This document shows positions 55,319 to 63,410 of a stretch of DNA of 64,000 nt, one piece after another. A program made the translations under genes and the position numbers. Under the pieces are notes generated by a model. The model was not told where the DNA came from and did no database searches. It saw only the letters and a program-made list of their open reading frames with translations. The stretch is from Neisseriaceae bacterium JH1-16 (lineage in GTDB: Bacteria > Pseudomonadota > Gammaproteobacteria > Burkholderiales > Chromobacteriaceae). Each line of letters begins with the position of its first letter. The first letter of the stretch is position 1. The stretch is from NCBI GenBank assembly GCA_025989215.1, contig JAPDNP010000001.1, forward strand, positions 1,054,001 through 1,118,000, in the 5' to 3' direction.

Positions 55319-55834
55319 TCAGTACTTGATCAGTGCCAGCAGCGCGACGTTGCGCGGGCGGTTCTCGTTGGCGGTCGGTACGACGCGCGAGGCATCGAAC
55401 GACGTGGCGTAACGCAACGTACTCCCCCCGGCCAAGATGCCGGTTTGCGCGCCGCCGGCAAACGCCCCCGAGGCGCCGCCGTCCAGATACCCCACGTTGC
55501 CGGTGATGTTGCGAATGGCGTCGCCTTGGGCGCTGCCCAGTGCCCGGCCGGCATCGACGCTACGGCCGTCATCCAGCGCACGCAGAAACTCGCCGCGCAG
55601 GTCGGGCAGATTGAAGGTGTTCACCCCGTCGCCTGCGCCGAACTGTGTGCCGAGCGCGGCGAACAGTGCCGCATAGGTGGAGCGGCTGACCGCCGCGCCG
55701 TTGGCTTTCAGCCAGCCGACCGGGACGCTCGCCCCGGCGTAGTGGCAAACCTCGCCTGCCATAAAGATGCTCCCTTCCGTGTTCACCAGTCCGGCGACAC
55801 CGTTCTTGCGTTTGAAAAGCTGACTGTTTCTCAC
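55319..55834 (-). CDS. Collar-domain fibre (receptor-binding) protein
   Basis: A 171-residue protein containing a phage tail-collar domain (PVGWLKANGAAVSRSTYAAL, then DGVNTFNLPDLRGEFLRALD). GTG start in a GTGA overlap. In tailed phages this domain lies at fibre tips. Here it is presumably carried on the vertex spike. Confidence 0.85.
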   Translation of the reverse strand: MRNSQLFKRKNGVAGLVNTEGSIFMAGEVCHYAGASVPVGWLKANGAAVSRSTYAALFAALGTQFGAGDGVNTFNLPDLRGEFLRALDDGRSVDAGRALGSAQGDAIRNITGNVGYLDGGASGAFAGGAQTGILAGGSTLRYATSFDASRVVPTANENRPRNVALLALIKY

Positions 55835-56394
55835 AGCAGCAGCTCCTGCACCTTGAGCACGCCACCGGCTGCGTCGCCCAGCGCCACCCAGGCGGCGCCC
55901 GGTGCGGTTTCCTCTTGCCAGATGTCACCGGCCGCCAGCACCAGCACCGCGCCGGGATAGGTCAGCCCCGGCCCGCCGATGGCGATGTTGGTGGTGCCGC
56001 TGTTCAACACCCGGAACGCCACCCGGTCGGCACGCGCCGCTACCAGCGGGGTTTCGACGGTGCCGACGCTGAGAATCGGCTTGTTGAGCACCGCCGAGGC
56101 GCCCTTGATGGTGGCGGCGACATCACCGCTCAGGCGGTTACTGCCGCCGGTGCCGTCCGAAATGCCGACCTTCACCGCCTGTTGGGTGGCGCTGACGATC
56201 TCGACCCGGTCGAAACCGCCATCCGGCTGCACATAGAAGCCGGACTCCATCTGCTCGGCGGTGTAGACGACCCGGCCGGCGTGGAAGAAGCGCACATCTA
56301 TCGGCGCGTAGCTCTCGAACACCTGGAAAAACTTGCCCGGCCAGTTGAGCGGCATGGTCTGGCCGGCATTGAGGATTTGTCGTGTGGTTTGCAC
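55831..56394 (-). CDS. Probable vertex/spike structural protein
   Basis: A 187-residue beta-rich protein without membrane helices. It precedes the fibre gene with a 4-base overlap and lies among structural genes, so a spike-base or penton role is likely. No sequence match known. Confidence 0.5.
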   Translation of the reverse strand: MQTTRQILNAGQTMPLNWPGKFFQVFESYAPIDVRFFHAGRVVYTAEQMESGFYVQPDGGFDRVEIVSATQQAVKVGISDGTGGSNRLSGDVAATIKGASAVLNKPILSVGTVETPLVAARADRVAFRVLNSGTTNIAIGGPGLTYPGAVLVLAAGDIWQEETAPGAAWVALGDAAGGVLKVQELLL

Positions 56395-56403
56395 CCTACC
56401 CCC

Positions 56404-56838
56404 TTATTTGAGCGACTTGGCCGCGATCACGCCGACCAGAATCATCCCGCCGACCGTCATCAACTGCTTGGCCGACTGCGTGTCTTTCGACAGCTCGGTT
56501 TCACGGCTCTGCTGGTAGACCTGGCCGACGTCCTTGATGGTTTCGCGGGCCGCGTCGCGGCTGTCGCTGGCGTTTTTGTACGCTTGATCGATCAGGTACT
56601 TGCCAGCATTCAGCACCTCGCCGAAGTCCTGGCTCGCCAACTGGCGCCCGCTCTTGGCGAGATCGATCGCTCCAGCCACCGCGCCACCGTCGAGGATGTT
56701 CATCGTGGTGCTGTTGCCCGTCCCCGAAACCCCTAGACCACCGTTGCCGATGGTCATCCGATTGTCGGCATTGCTGGTCTGGTAGGTGTTGTTCGTGGTT
56801 GTGCTGTTGTCGCTTCTGCTGCTCGACTTACCGCCCAT
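56404..56838 (-). CDS. Provirus structural/membrane protein, 144 aa
   Basis: A Ser/Thr/Asn-rich N-terminus, a helical middle and one C-terminal membrane helix (QLMTVGGMILVGVIAAKSL). The layout resembles PM2/PRD1-type membrane-anchored proteins. Overlaps the next upstream gene by 11 bp. Confidence 0.55.
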   Translation of the reverse strand: MGGKSSSRSDNSTTTNNTYQTSNADNRMTIGNGGLGVSGTGNSTTMNILDGGAVAGAIDLAKSGRQLASQDFGEVLNAGKYLIDQAYKNASDSRDAARETIKDVGQVYQQSRETELSKDTQSAKQLMTVGGMILVGVIAAKSLK

Positions 56839-57232
56839 GGTTCACCCGCTTTCGCATCACCACTTCGACCGCCTCATAACCCTGTGCCCGCAGCCGCTTG
56901 ACCATGCCCGGCCGGGCGGTGTGAATCCGCACGAACTCGGCGCCGCTGGTTTCCTCGATATGCGGCAGCACGATTTCGGTCAGACTGAAACCGGCCGCCT
57001 TGCCGCCCGCCCCCACCACGACCACTTCGCGGCCGGCCGGCGCCTGTTCGCTGCGCAGCGCGAACGCGCATACCGCGTGCTCGCCCTGGTGCACCGTGTA
57101 CAGGTCGCAGCCGGCCAGCGCCGCCCCCACATCACCGCCCAAGGTGTCGTCATGAGCGAAGGCCGGGCCGATCAGCGCCAGGACAGCCGGCGTCACGCCG
57201 GCCGCCCTCACTTCGATTTGAGTTTTTTCCAT
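56828..57232 (-). CDS. GNAT-like-fold provirus protein
   Basis: 134 residues; GREVVVVGAGGKAAGFSLTE and RIHTARPGMVKRLRAQGYEA resemble the end of a GNAT acetyltransferase domain. The acetyl-CoA loop is not convincing, so it may be a structural relative. Sits between membrane-protein genes with overlaps on both sides. Confidence 0.5.
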   Translation of the reverse strand: MEKTQIEVRAAGVTPAVLALIGPAFAHDDTLGGDVGAALAGCDLYTVHQGEHAVCAFALRSEQAPAGREVVVVGAGGKAAGFSLTEIVLPHIEETSGAEFVRIHTARPGMVKRLRAQGYEAVEVVMRKRVNHGR

Positions 57233-57477
57233 ACGATCAATGCCCCCACGGCCAGCGCGGCATACAGCAGCAGGCTGGCCGGCTTGCTGCTGCCCGTCCC
57301 CTGTACCGCGCCATTGCCGAAATTGACGTTCCAGCCGGAGCTGTCGAAACCGACCTCGCCCCGGCCGCTGACGTCGGACGTCTGTTTGGCGCTCGACTCG
57401 GCGTTGCCCGGCTTCATCGCCGAGCCGATCGCGCCAATCGCCTGCGAACCCATTTGGGCCGCCATCAATGGAACCAT
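57208..57477 (-). CDS. Provirus membrane protein, 89 aa
   Basis: A Gly/Ser-rich exterior and a C-terminal helix with basic end (LLLYAALAVGALIVWKKLKS). The ATG at 57477 follows AAAGGA. A typical viral inner-membrane protein. Confidence 0.6.
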   Translation of the reverse strand: MVPLMAAQMGSQAIGAIGSAMKPGNAESSAKQTSDVSGRGEVGFDSSGWNVNFGNGAVQGTGSSKPASLLLYAALAVGALIVWKKLKSK

Positions 57478-57479
57478 CG

Positions 57480-57857
57480 TCAGTCCTTTAGCAGCAGCAC
57501 GAGCAGCACCAGCGCACCGGCCCCGCCCAGCATCCACATCGGCGACAGGCCGCCATGAATGCCGCTATTGATGCTGCCGCCGTCGACGTCGCCTTTCATG
57601 CTGTCGACATCCATCTGGCGCTGCGCCAACTGGAACGGCTGCTTGTACTCGGCGTCGACCTTGGCACGCAGCAAGTAGCTGGCGTTGTCGCCCAGCCACG
57701 AGCCGAGGCCGCCCCAGTCCCAGCCGCCACTACCGCCGCCGTCGGTCATTTCCATATCAGTGACCGGATCCATATTTGCCTTTCTGGCCCAAATGCCGCC
57801 GCCGAGGCTGCCGGCGTCCGGGCCGATGATGCCGTTAACGTTGTCCCATTCGCTCAC
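57480..57857 (-). CDS. Provirus membrane protein, ~125 aa (GTG start)
   Basis: Gly/Trp-rich region (GGGSGGWDWGGLGSWLG), helical middle, one C-terminal membrane helix (LGGAGALVLLVLLLKD). The GTG at 57857 is chosen because AAGGGG lies five bases upstream; GTG 57863 overlaps that site. Follows the capsid gene directly. Confidence 0.6.
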   Translation of the reverse strand: MSEWDNVNGIIGPDAGSLGGGIWARKANMDPVTDMEMTDGGGSGGWDWGGLGSWLGDNASYLLRAKVDAEYKQPFQLAQRQMDVDSMKGDVDGGSINSGIHGGLSPMWMLGGAGALVLLVLLLKD

Positions 57858-57866
57858 CGACACCCC

Positions 57867-58697
57867 TTACAGGTTGCCGATCGCGTCCAGGGCTTCGACG
57901 TAGACATACATCTGACCGGCCGCTTTCAGGTCGAGCATCAGTTGCAGGCTGCGCACGCTGTTGCCACGGGTGTCGAGCATGTTCGACTGATTGCCGTCGA
58001 GCACGAAATCGATGGTGTGCACGTCGACCTGCGGCTTGCGGCTGTATTCCTGCTGGCGGAAGCGGGACAGCGCGTCGGTCGACTCGTACATGATCAAGCC
58101 GTTGACCTTCACCGTTGCCTTGTTGATGTTGTTGTTCCCGCCGGCGCCGACGATGTGAATGCGCTTGATCAGCGTGCCGATGCTGCCCTTCGGCAGGTTG
58201 TCGATCACGAACAGGCCGGAGGTGGCCGAGTTCACCGGGTACTGGATCAGCTTGCCGGCGACGTATTCGACGCCCTGGCCCAAGTCGGAGTTGGCTTGCG
58301 GGTCGTCGAGCTCGGCCCAGGCGTCCAGCGTCGGTGCGGTGGCGCCGGCAATCTTCACTTCCAGCGTGAGGTTGCTGATACGGGAGGTATCCAGCGCGCC
58401 GAGCATTTCGCCGTTGATGGTCTTGGCCTTGATCTCGGAGAAATCCAAGGTCAGAAAGCCGGCGTCGTCGTAGATCGCTCGGTACTTGTTCAGCTTGTCG
58501 ATGTCGGAGCCGCTGCCGTTGAAAATGGTGCGGCCGTTCACCTTGACCTTGATGTCGGCGATGTGGGATTTCTTGAAGTCGGTGCCGCCCAGCGCGAGGA
58601 TGATGCGCTTGTAAGTCGGCCCAGTTTGCAGGCTGACGGTCGCCACGCCGTTGGCGGTGACGTTCGAGAACGGGTTGCCCTGTTGCAGGTATTTCAT
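57867..58697 (-). CDS. Major capsid protein, PM2 P2-like double jelly roll
   Basis: A 276-residue beta-rich protein. Its start (TVSLQTGPTYKRIILALGG, then IADIKVKVNGRTIFN) aligns in position and pattern with PM2 P2 as I remember it. The second half repeats the theme (IGTLIKRIHIVGAGGNN, then ATVKVNGLIMY and HTIDFVLDGNQ), as expected for two jelly rolls. PM2 P2 is 269 residues. Strong ribosome site AAGGGG. It is the key marker placing the element among corticoviruses. Confidence 0.8.
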   Translation of the reverse strand: MKYLQQGNPFSNVTANGVATVSLQTGPTYKRIILALGGTDFKKSHIADIKVKVNGRTIFNGSGSDIDKLNKYRAIYDDAGFLTLDFSEIKAKTINGEMLGALDTSRISNLTLEVKIAGATAPTLDAWAELDDPQANSDLGQGVEYVAGKLIQYPVNSATSGLFVIDNLPKGSIGTLIKRIHIVGAGGNNNINKATVKVNGLIMYESTDALSRFRQQEYSRKPQVDVHTIDFVLDGNQSNMLDTRGNSVRSLQLMLDLKAAGQMYVYVEALDAIGNL

Positions 58698-58707
58698 CGG
58701 GCGCCCC

Positions 58708-58812
58708 TTACTGGCCGACTACGATTTTGCGTACCGGGCCAACGCGGTACACGATGGCCATGATGATGGCGACCGGCAGGGCAATGGCGGTGATTTGTTT
58801 GACGCTCGGCAT
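58708..58812 (-). CDS. Provirus 34-residue membrane peptide
   Basis: MPSVKQITAIALPVAIIMAI then a basic end. The ATG at 58812 follows AAGGG. First gene after the internal terminator. PM2 also has a very small membrane protein next to its capsid gene. Confidence 0.55.
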   Translation of the reverse strand: MPSVKQITAIALPVAIIMAIVYRVGPVRKIVVGQ

Positions 58813-58909
58813 GATGTATCCCTTACAGAAGTGAAAATGAGAGAGTCCGCCGCGCCACATGGCCGGCAGAGATTCCAACTTATCCGAAATGGAAGGGGCG
58901 CGTTTTCCG

Positions 58910-58920
58910 GTTACCGTTAC
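58910..58920. promoter_or_regulatory. GTAACGGTAAC-type site before the late genes
   Basis: The minus strand reads GGTAACGGTAACC here, almost the same as the site at 62849-62859 before the early genes. It lies between the terminator and the late-gene start, so it probably marks the late promoter. Confidence 0.45.
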
Positions 58921-58948
58921 CGTAAGAAAACTGGCCCTGCCCGACCCC

Positions 58949-58976
58949 AAAAAAAACCGTCTGCAGGTACAGACGG
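58949..58976 (-). terminator. Rho-independent terminator between early and late provirus genes
   Basis: CCGTCTG at 58957-58963 pairs with CAGACGG at 58970-58976. On the minus strand a run of eight T follows. It splits the block into an early unit (Rep to ATPase) and a late structural unit. Confidence 0.85.
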
Positions 58977-58996
58977 TGTGGCATTGCAGCGACAAA

Positions 58997-59608
58997 TCAG
59001 CCGTGCGTGAGCTCGCGGGTGTTCATGTCGCGCTGTAACCAGTGATAGCCAGCAAGGGCGCTGACATCGGCCAATGGCACGTCGAGGAAGCGCGACAGTG
59101 CCACCCGGTCGTTGTGGTAGTTGAGCCGGTGGGTGCGCACACTGGTGGCGTTGCCCAGGAAATGCTTGTCGATGCTGGCCGGGCGCTGACTGAGGCCGTA
59201 GACCGTCATGCCCTTGTGGCGCCCTTGGGTGCTGATCTTTCGCCAGGCGCCCGGCGCGTAGCTGGGCGAGGTGACGTCAGACAGCTCCTCGGCGACGAAG
59301 GTCAGGTGGCCGGCGGCGAACACGATGCGGCACAGCGCGGCGAACAGCTCGCGCAGCTTCTTCTCCTCGACCACGCCGGGCGGCCGGTAAGCAATACGCA
59401 CCGGCTTGCCGCTGCGCAGCTTCTCCAGCACCGCCTTGAGCGAGTAGACCGGCGTGGCCAAGTCGCCGTACTCCTCGCGGGCGTCCCACACGACTAGCCG
59501 CTTGGGCTTGGCCTTCTTGATCTTGCCTTTGACGTAGTGGGATTTGCCGCCGCCGGACGATCCCATCACGGCTTCGATGTGGCAGACGTTGTTGGAGCCG
59601 TCAGCCAT
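58997..59608 (-). CDS. Genome-packaging ATPase (PM2 P9-like)
   Basis: A 203-residue FtsK/HerA-type NTPase. Walker A MGSSGGGKSHYVKG at about 15-28, Walker B-like LTFVAEELSD, and a sensor-like GLSQRPASIDK. The small size, without a membrane helix, fits packaging ATPases of tailless membrane-containing viruses rather than full Zot proteins. Overlaps the previous gene by 8 bp. Confidence 0.8.
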   Translation of the reverse strand: MADGSNNVCHIEAVMGSSGGGKSHYVKGKIKKAKPKRLVVWDAREEYGDLATPVYSLKAVLEKLRSGKPVRIAYRPPGVVEEKKLRELFAALCRIVFAAGHLTFVAEELSDVTSPSYAPGAWRKISTQGRHKGMTVYGLSQRPASIDKHFLGNATSVRTHRLNYHNDRVALSRFLDVPLADVSALAGYHWLQRDMNTRELTHG

Positions 59609-60092
59609 GGGCCGCCACCGCTTGCAACTGGTGATTGATCCCGCCGGTTTCGGCCAAGCCCGGATCGCCGGCCGGCGATGGCGCCACGGTTGGCACCGGC
59701 TTGGCCTCCTCTTTCTCGCGGGCGGCGATGTCGGCCTTGATGCCGGCGTACACCGCCACCCCGAAGCCGCCGGCCACCATCAACGCTTGCAGCTCGGCGC
59801 CGTAAGTCGCCAGCCAACCGGCCGTCTGTACGCCGTACTTGTCGAGCACCGCGCCGAGCGCGTCGCCAACCTGACGGCACTTCTCCGGCGGCGCAGTGCT
59901 GGCGAGTGATGGGAAGTAGCCTTTACCGAAGGTGACGGCCAGCTCCAGGCCCATCGCCACGCTGTCGGCGTTGGACAGTTCGGCGGCCGGCGCCGCACCT
60001 TCCGCTTCGGCTGCGACGGGTTCGTGATCGGCCACCAGGGCGTCGAGCACCGGGCTGTGGAGGTCGTTTTGCTGCTCGATCTGCTCGCTCAT
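59601..60092 (-). CDS. Provirus membrane-associated protein, 163 aa
   Basis: An acidic N-terminus, a helical middle with GLELAVTFGKGYFPSLA, one hydrophobic helix (LMVAGGFGVAVYAGIKADI) and a Pro/Ala-rich end. The ATG at 60092 follows GGGGG and overlaps the zinc-ribbon stop (ATGA). Role unknown. Confidence 0.6.
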   Translation of the reverse strand: MSEQIEQQNDLHSPVLDALVADHEPVAAEAEGAAPAAELSNADSVAMGLELAVTFGKGYFPSLASTAPPEKCRQVGDALGAVLDKYGVQTAGWLATYGAELQALMVAGGFGVAVYAGIKADIAAREKEEAKPVPTVAPSPAGDPGLAETGGINHQLQAVAAHG

Positions 60093-60367
60093 GCTGCTAC
60101 CCCCGTCAGATTTTCCCAAAAGCCCTGCTTTTTGACCTCGACCGCCTTACCTTTACCGGCGGTAGCGGCCACGTCGTCGGCTTCGGCCGCCAGCGGACGC
60201 ATGCGCGCCAGCAGCCGCGCCGCTCGCGCGCCGCCGTGCGTCATCACCTGTTGGCTGCACTCCGGGCAGTAGCAGTAAGGGTTGTCGTTCTTGTCCGGGC
60301 GCACTTCCATGTGATCGTTGCCGCAGGTCGGGCAGCTCACGTAGCCGATGGCAGCTTTCTTACCCAT
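60089..60367 (-). CDS. Provirus zinc-ribbon protein
   Basis: 92 residues. N-terminal four-Cys ribbon CPTC and CPEC separated by about 20 residues, then a basic helical part. Typical small transcription or DNA-associated protein. PM2 encodes comparable zinc-finger regulators (P13/P14). Confidence 0.65.
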   Translation of the reverse strand: MGKKAAIGYVSCPTCGNDHMEVRPDKNDNPYCYCPECSQQVMTHGGARAARLLARMRPLAAEADDVAATAGKGKAVEVKKQGFWENLTGVAA

Positions 60368-62361
60368 GACTGCGCCCCTCGCATTGCTGCCGCAAGGTCT
60401 GCAATTCCTTGGTCGTGGCGGCCAGTTCCGCCGCCAGCGCCCCAACCGTCTCCACCGTCGCCTGAGCGAACGCGAGCGCTCGATCCTTGGCGTTCATCAT
60501 GTTGGCGGCGGCCAAGTCGGCGCACGCCTGCTGCATTTTCTCCATCGCTGTGTCTCCCGATGCCGGCCAAGCCGGCGTGTTTCCAGTGCGCCAGCATTCG
60601 CCGGCCTTTCACTACGCACAGCGCGCCGTCGCGCTCTCGTTGCGCGGCGCTTCTGTAGGGGGACAGGTAGGCGTCAATGCCGCCGGCCTGTTCAATCTGA
60701 GTCAGCAGCAGGTCGCAGACGATGGCTTCGTCCTGCTGCTCGAATTCGGTGAGGGGGGCGCCGCGGTTAATGGCCACGTCGAACGTGGGTTCCGTACAGT
60801 TATTGACAGCACTCCAAGGCTGCGCGGCTGCGCCGCTACGCTGAACAACCCACTCATGAATGCGGGTGTTGAGGTACTCGCCGGATTCAACTACCACCAC
60901 GCCATGCACGACCGGGGCGCCGGTTTCGCCGTAGCGGTTCGGCTGTTCTGCCGCCTCCTTGGCGAGCGATAGCGGCAAGTCGCAGCGGCTGACCAGCGGG
61001 CCGCCCATCAGGCGCACGAATTCCGACCAGTTGCCGTCATCGGCCGCCGTGGCGGCCTGCTCCAGCACGTCACCACCGCCCGGCACGTCGACACGGCGCA
61101 GCTCGCGCCAAATCGTGACCGGCGCGCCGCCGATCTGCTGGAACTGGCGAATGCCCCAAGTGGACGCCCAGGCATCGACCCGGGCCGCGCCTTCGGCGGC
61201 GCTGGTGCCGTGTACCCCCTCGAAGTCCTCGCCGATGCTGGCGCCAGTCGCGCCCACGCCGTCAATGTTCTTCGCGATGTACTTGGCGATGTAGCCGGCA
61301 GCGCTGCCCCGGCTCCAGTCGATCGCCTTCACGGTGAAACGGCGCTGAGTGGCGCCCGGTTCGTTGCCGTCCACTTTCAGCGCGTGCTTGCGCATCACCT
61401 CGCGCACCGTGTCGACGTGTTGCGGTGGCAGGAACATCAGCATGTGCCAGTGCGGCGTGCCGTCGTGGTGCGGCTCGACCACGCGGAAGCCGTACAGCTT
61501 GATGCCCCGGCGGTGTAGGTCGGCGCGGATGTTGGCCCAGACGCGGCACAGGTACTTCTGCGCCGCCAGCGGGGTGTTCTTGGGGTCGTAGCGTTTGTTC
61601 GGCCGACCGTTGTGGTGGCGGGCGTGAAACTGTGACGGGGTAGTCAGGGTGTAGAACTCTCCGGCATGACCGAGTCCAACCGCGATCAGTTCGAAACCGG
61701 CAATGCGCGTCATCAGCTCGGCGCGACGGATGGCCGGATTGCTGACCGAGACGGCCGCCAACTGGTCGAGGGTGTATTGCTGGCCCAGCTCATTGATGGC
61801 CGACACCGATTCCAGCAACGCCCGGTTGCGGGCGCGCTGCTGGGTGCGGCGGGTCATCGCGTCGCGGCTGGCGTACAGGCCGGCGAACTTGTGCACCAGC
61901 CCGGTTTCAATGCTGACCGACTCAACGGCGCGGGCGTGGCTGCTGCGCAGTTGGCGGCGCCACCATGTCGGGTCAGCGGCGCGCGCCCACTTGGCCGCCT
62001 CGCGCTTTCCCTTCGGCTTGGCGCAGCCCTTGCTGACACAAAAGGCGTCGCGCTCGAACGGCTCGGCGCCCTGCTCGCGCAGCTTCTCGGCTTCAGCCGC
62101 CCACTTGGCCGCCTGCTCGCGGATATCCTCGTCGGAGGACGCCAACGACAACGCCCGCTCGGGCATGCGCTTGAGCAAGTCGAGCAGCCACAGGTTCACC
62201 GGGCGCAGTACGGTATGCGACACGCTGTCGGCGTCGCGGCCCTTGAGCCGGCGGCGATGTTCGGCCGCCACCGCGCGCGCCATGTGGTGCGGCAGGCTGG
62301 CGAGCCGGTCGGCCAACCAGTCGCAGTTCGACTGGCGTACCAGTTCGCGGGAGGACAGCAT
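60337..62361 (-). CDS. Rolling-circle replication initiator (gpA/P12-like HUH endonuclease)
   Basis: A 674-residue protein of the phage P2/phiX174 gpA group. HUH metal motif in PHHDGTPHWHMLMFLPP. The tyrosine pair with four-residue spacing is in AAGYIAKYIAKNI. It nicks the origin and joins ends during rolling-circle replication. The last ~70 codons overlap the 61-residue gene at 60360-60545 in another frame and have biased composition. Its ATG overlaps the preceding stop (TGATG). Confidence 0.85.
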   Translation of the reverse strand: MLSSRELVRQSNCDWLADRLASLPHHMARAVAAEHRRRLKGRDADSVSHTVLRPVNLWLLDLLKRMPERALSLASSDEDIREQAAKWAAEAEKLREQGAEPFERDAFCVSKGCAKPKGKREAAKWARAADPTWWRRQLRSSHARAVESVSIETGLVHKFAGLYASRDAMTRRTQQRARNRALLESVSAINELGQQYTLDQLAAVSVSNPAIRRAELMTRIAGFELIAVGLGHAGEFYTLTTPSQFHARHHNGRPNKRYDPKNTPLAAQKYLCRVWANIRADLHRRGIKLYGFRVVEPHHDGTPHWHMLMFLPPQHVDTVREVMRKHALKVDGNEPGATQRRFTVKAIDWSRGSAAGYIAKYIAKNIDGVGATGASIGEDFEGVHGTSAAEGAARVDAWASTWGIRQFQQIGGAPVTIWRELRRVDVPGGGDVLEQAATAADDGNWSEFVRLMGGPLVSRCDLPLSLAKEAAEQPNRYGETGAPVVHGVVVVESGEYLNTRIHEWVVQRSGAAAQPWSAVNNCTEPTFDVAINRGAPLTEFEQQDEAIVCDLLLTQIEQAGGIDAYLSPYRSAAQRERDGALCVVKGRRMLAHWKHAGLAGIGRHSDGENAAGVRRLGRRQHDERQGSSARVRSGDGGDGWGAGGGTGRHDQGIADLAAAMRGAQSWVRKLPSAT
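60360..60545 (-). CDS. Provirus 61-residue helical protein nested in rep
   Basis: An all-helical acidic peptide (ALAFAQATVETVGALAAELA, then KELQTLRQQC), probably coiled coil. GGGAG precedes the ATG. It lies wholly inside the 3' end of the replication gene in another frame, and its end overlaps the next start. Confidence 0.5.
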   Translation of the reverse strand: MEKMQQACADLAAANMMNAKDRALAFAQATVETVGALAAELAATTKELQTLRQQCEGRSHG

Positions 62362-62744
62362 CAGGCAGCGCGGCGTGTGATGGTGTCAACGTGAACCGGC
62401 TGGTCCGCGTTACGTAGGCGGGCGGCGGCGCTGTTGTGTTCGAACAACAGGCCCTCGATGTCATGCCAGAGGCGGCCGGGTTCGATTCGATTTAGGGGTT
62501 TGGCGTCGATGCCGCTCGACACCAACAGGCCGTTGATGCGCTCGGCCATTTGGTTGAGCGCCACCAATCCATCCTGAACGAAGGCCAGCGCGTCCAACTG
62601 CTCCGGTGTGAGCACACGTTGACGGATGCGGTCGACCGATTCGAGGTCGTGCAGGGGTGGCATACCGCCAGTGATGGCGGGCTTCGGTTGGCCGAATGCC
62701 TGGGCGATCAGTTCGTTGATCGGCTTCAGGGCGTCATGGCTCAT
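62361..62744 (-). CDS. Provirus early protein, 127 aa
   Basis: A helical soluble protein (LDALAFVQDGLVALNQMAER, then HVDTITRRAA) with no known motif. ATG 62744 with AGGAG eight bases upstream. First gene of the early unit, directly coupled to the replication initiator. Confidence 0.6.
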   Translation of the reverse strand: MSHDALKPINELIAQAFGQPKPAITGGMPPLHDLESVDRIRQRVLTPEQLDALAFVQDGLVALNQMAERINGLLVSSGIDAKPLNRIEPGRLWHDIEGLLFEHNSAAARLRNADQPVHVDTITRRAA

Positions 62745-62788
62745 GGGCGGCACTCCTGACGGAATATGCCGATATGTTTTGCCAAACT

Positions 62789-62812
62789 GTTAAGAAATTC
62801 ACATGTCTTAAC
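62789..62812. promoter_or_regulatory. Palindrome in provirus early control region
   Basis: GTTAAGA at 62789-62795 and TCTTAAC at 62806-62812, a perfect 7-bp inverted repeat 45 bp before the early ATG at 62744. Likely repressor operator. Confidence 0.5.
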
Positions 62813-62848
62813 TGAATTTAGGCTGCGCAGCTCGGTCACACCCCGTCC

Positions 62849-62859
62849 GTAACGGTTAC
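62849..62859. promoter_or_regulatory. GTAACGGTTAC-type site in early control region
   Basis: A near-palindrome, 10 of 11 bases identical to the site at 58910-58920. In the 300-bp divergent region between 62744 and 63041, which otherwise holds only control sequence. Confidence 0.45.
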
Positions 62860-63040
62860 AGTCGGTAGCGGTTAATTCTGGGCGGCCCGTTCAGTGTCTG
62901 AGAGGCTGGGAACCGTGGGTACTGAGTGGGGCCGCGAGCTGAGAATAGAGGCCATCCCTCAGACTGTGTGATGTTGCCAATCATTGCCCCTATGCCCCTA
63001 CATGGCTATAAACGGGGCGGGAAACGTGGGAGTTTTGATT

Positions 63041-63370
63041 ATGCTAACGTCACTCGAATGGATTTCAGCTTTAAAAACAAAGACAAATATTCAATCTGAC
63101 TATGGTGTTTCTAAGCTTTTAGGCGTCGACCGGACTACAATTTCCGGTTTTCGCAACAAACGAAATTTTCTTGGCCTTGAAACCGCCATGAAAGTGGCTT
63201 CTGAGCTGGAAATTGATGTGTCTCTTGTCTGGCTGTCAGCGCAATTTGAGCGCGCCAAATCCGACCCTGAAAAGGCCATGCTGGTGCGTCTTTACGTGGC
63301 CGCAAAGGGGCCACAAGTCGAGGAAAACATTAGGAAATTGATAGACGCCCGCACTCTGCAGGCAGCATAA
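63041..63370 (+). CDS. Phage regulator, DUF3693/HTH-like
   Basis: A 109-residue protein with a Cro/CI-like helix-turn-helix (SDYGVSKLLGVDRTTISGFR) and a following helical part. The ATG at 63041 has GGGAG eight bases upstream. Divergent from the early block and followed by a strong terminator. Best candidate for the maintenance repressor of the provirus. Confidence 0.7.
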   Translation: MLTSLEWISALKTKTNIQSDYGVSKLLGVDRTTISGFRNKRNFLGLETAMKVASELEIDVSLVWLSAQFERAKSDPEKAMLVRLYVAAKGPQVEENIRKLIDARTLQAA

Positions 63371-63398
63371 AAAAAGCCCCCAAGATCGGGGGCTTTTT
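63371..63398 (+). terminator. Rho-independent terminator at right provirus end
   Basis: AAAAAGCCCCC at 63371-63381 pairs with GGGGGCTTTTT at 63388-63398, loop AAGATC. Bidirectional by sequence. Confidence 0.9.
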
Positions 63399-63410
63399 CG
63401 TTGGACGCGT

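Noticed and set aside
57555-58763. 402-codon plus-strand ORF opposite the capsid gene
   Set aside because: Val/Asp/His-rich antisense shadow; the minus strand has coupled genes with ribosome sites.
58997-59608. Filamentous phage (Zot) identity of the provirus
   Set aside because: The ATPase is short and lacks the Zot membrane helix. No inovirus coat or adsorption genes; a double-jelly-roll-like capsid gene is present instead.
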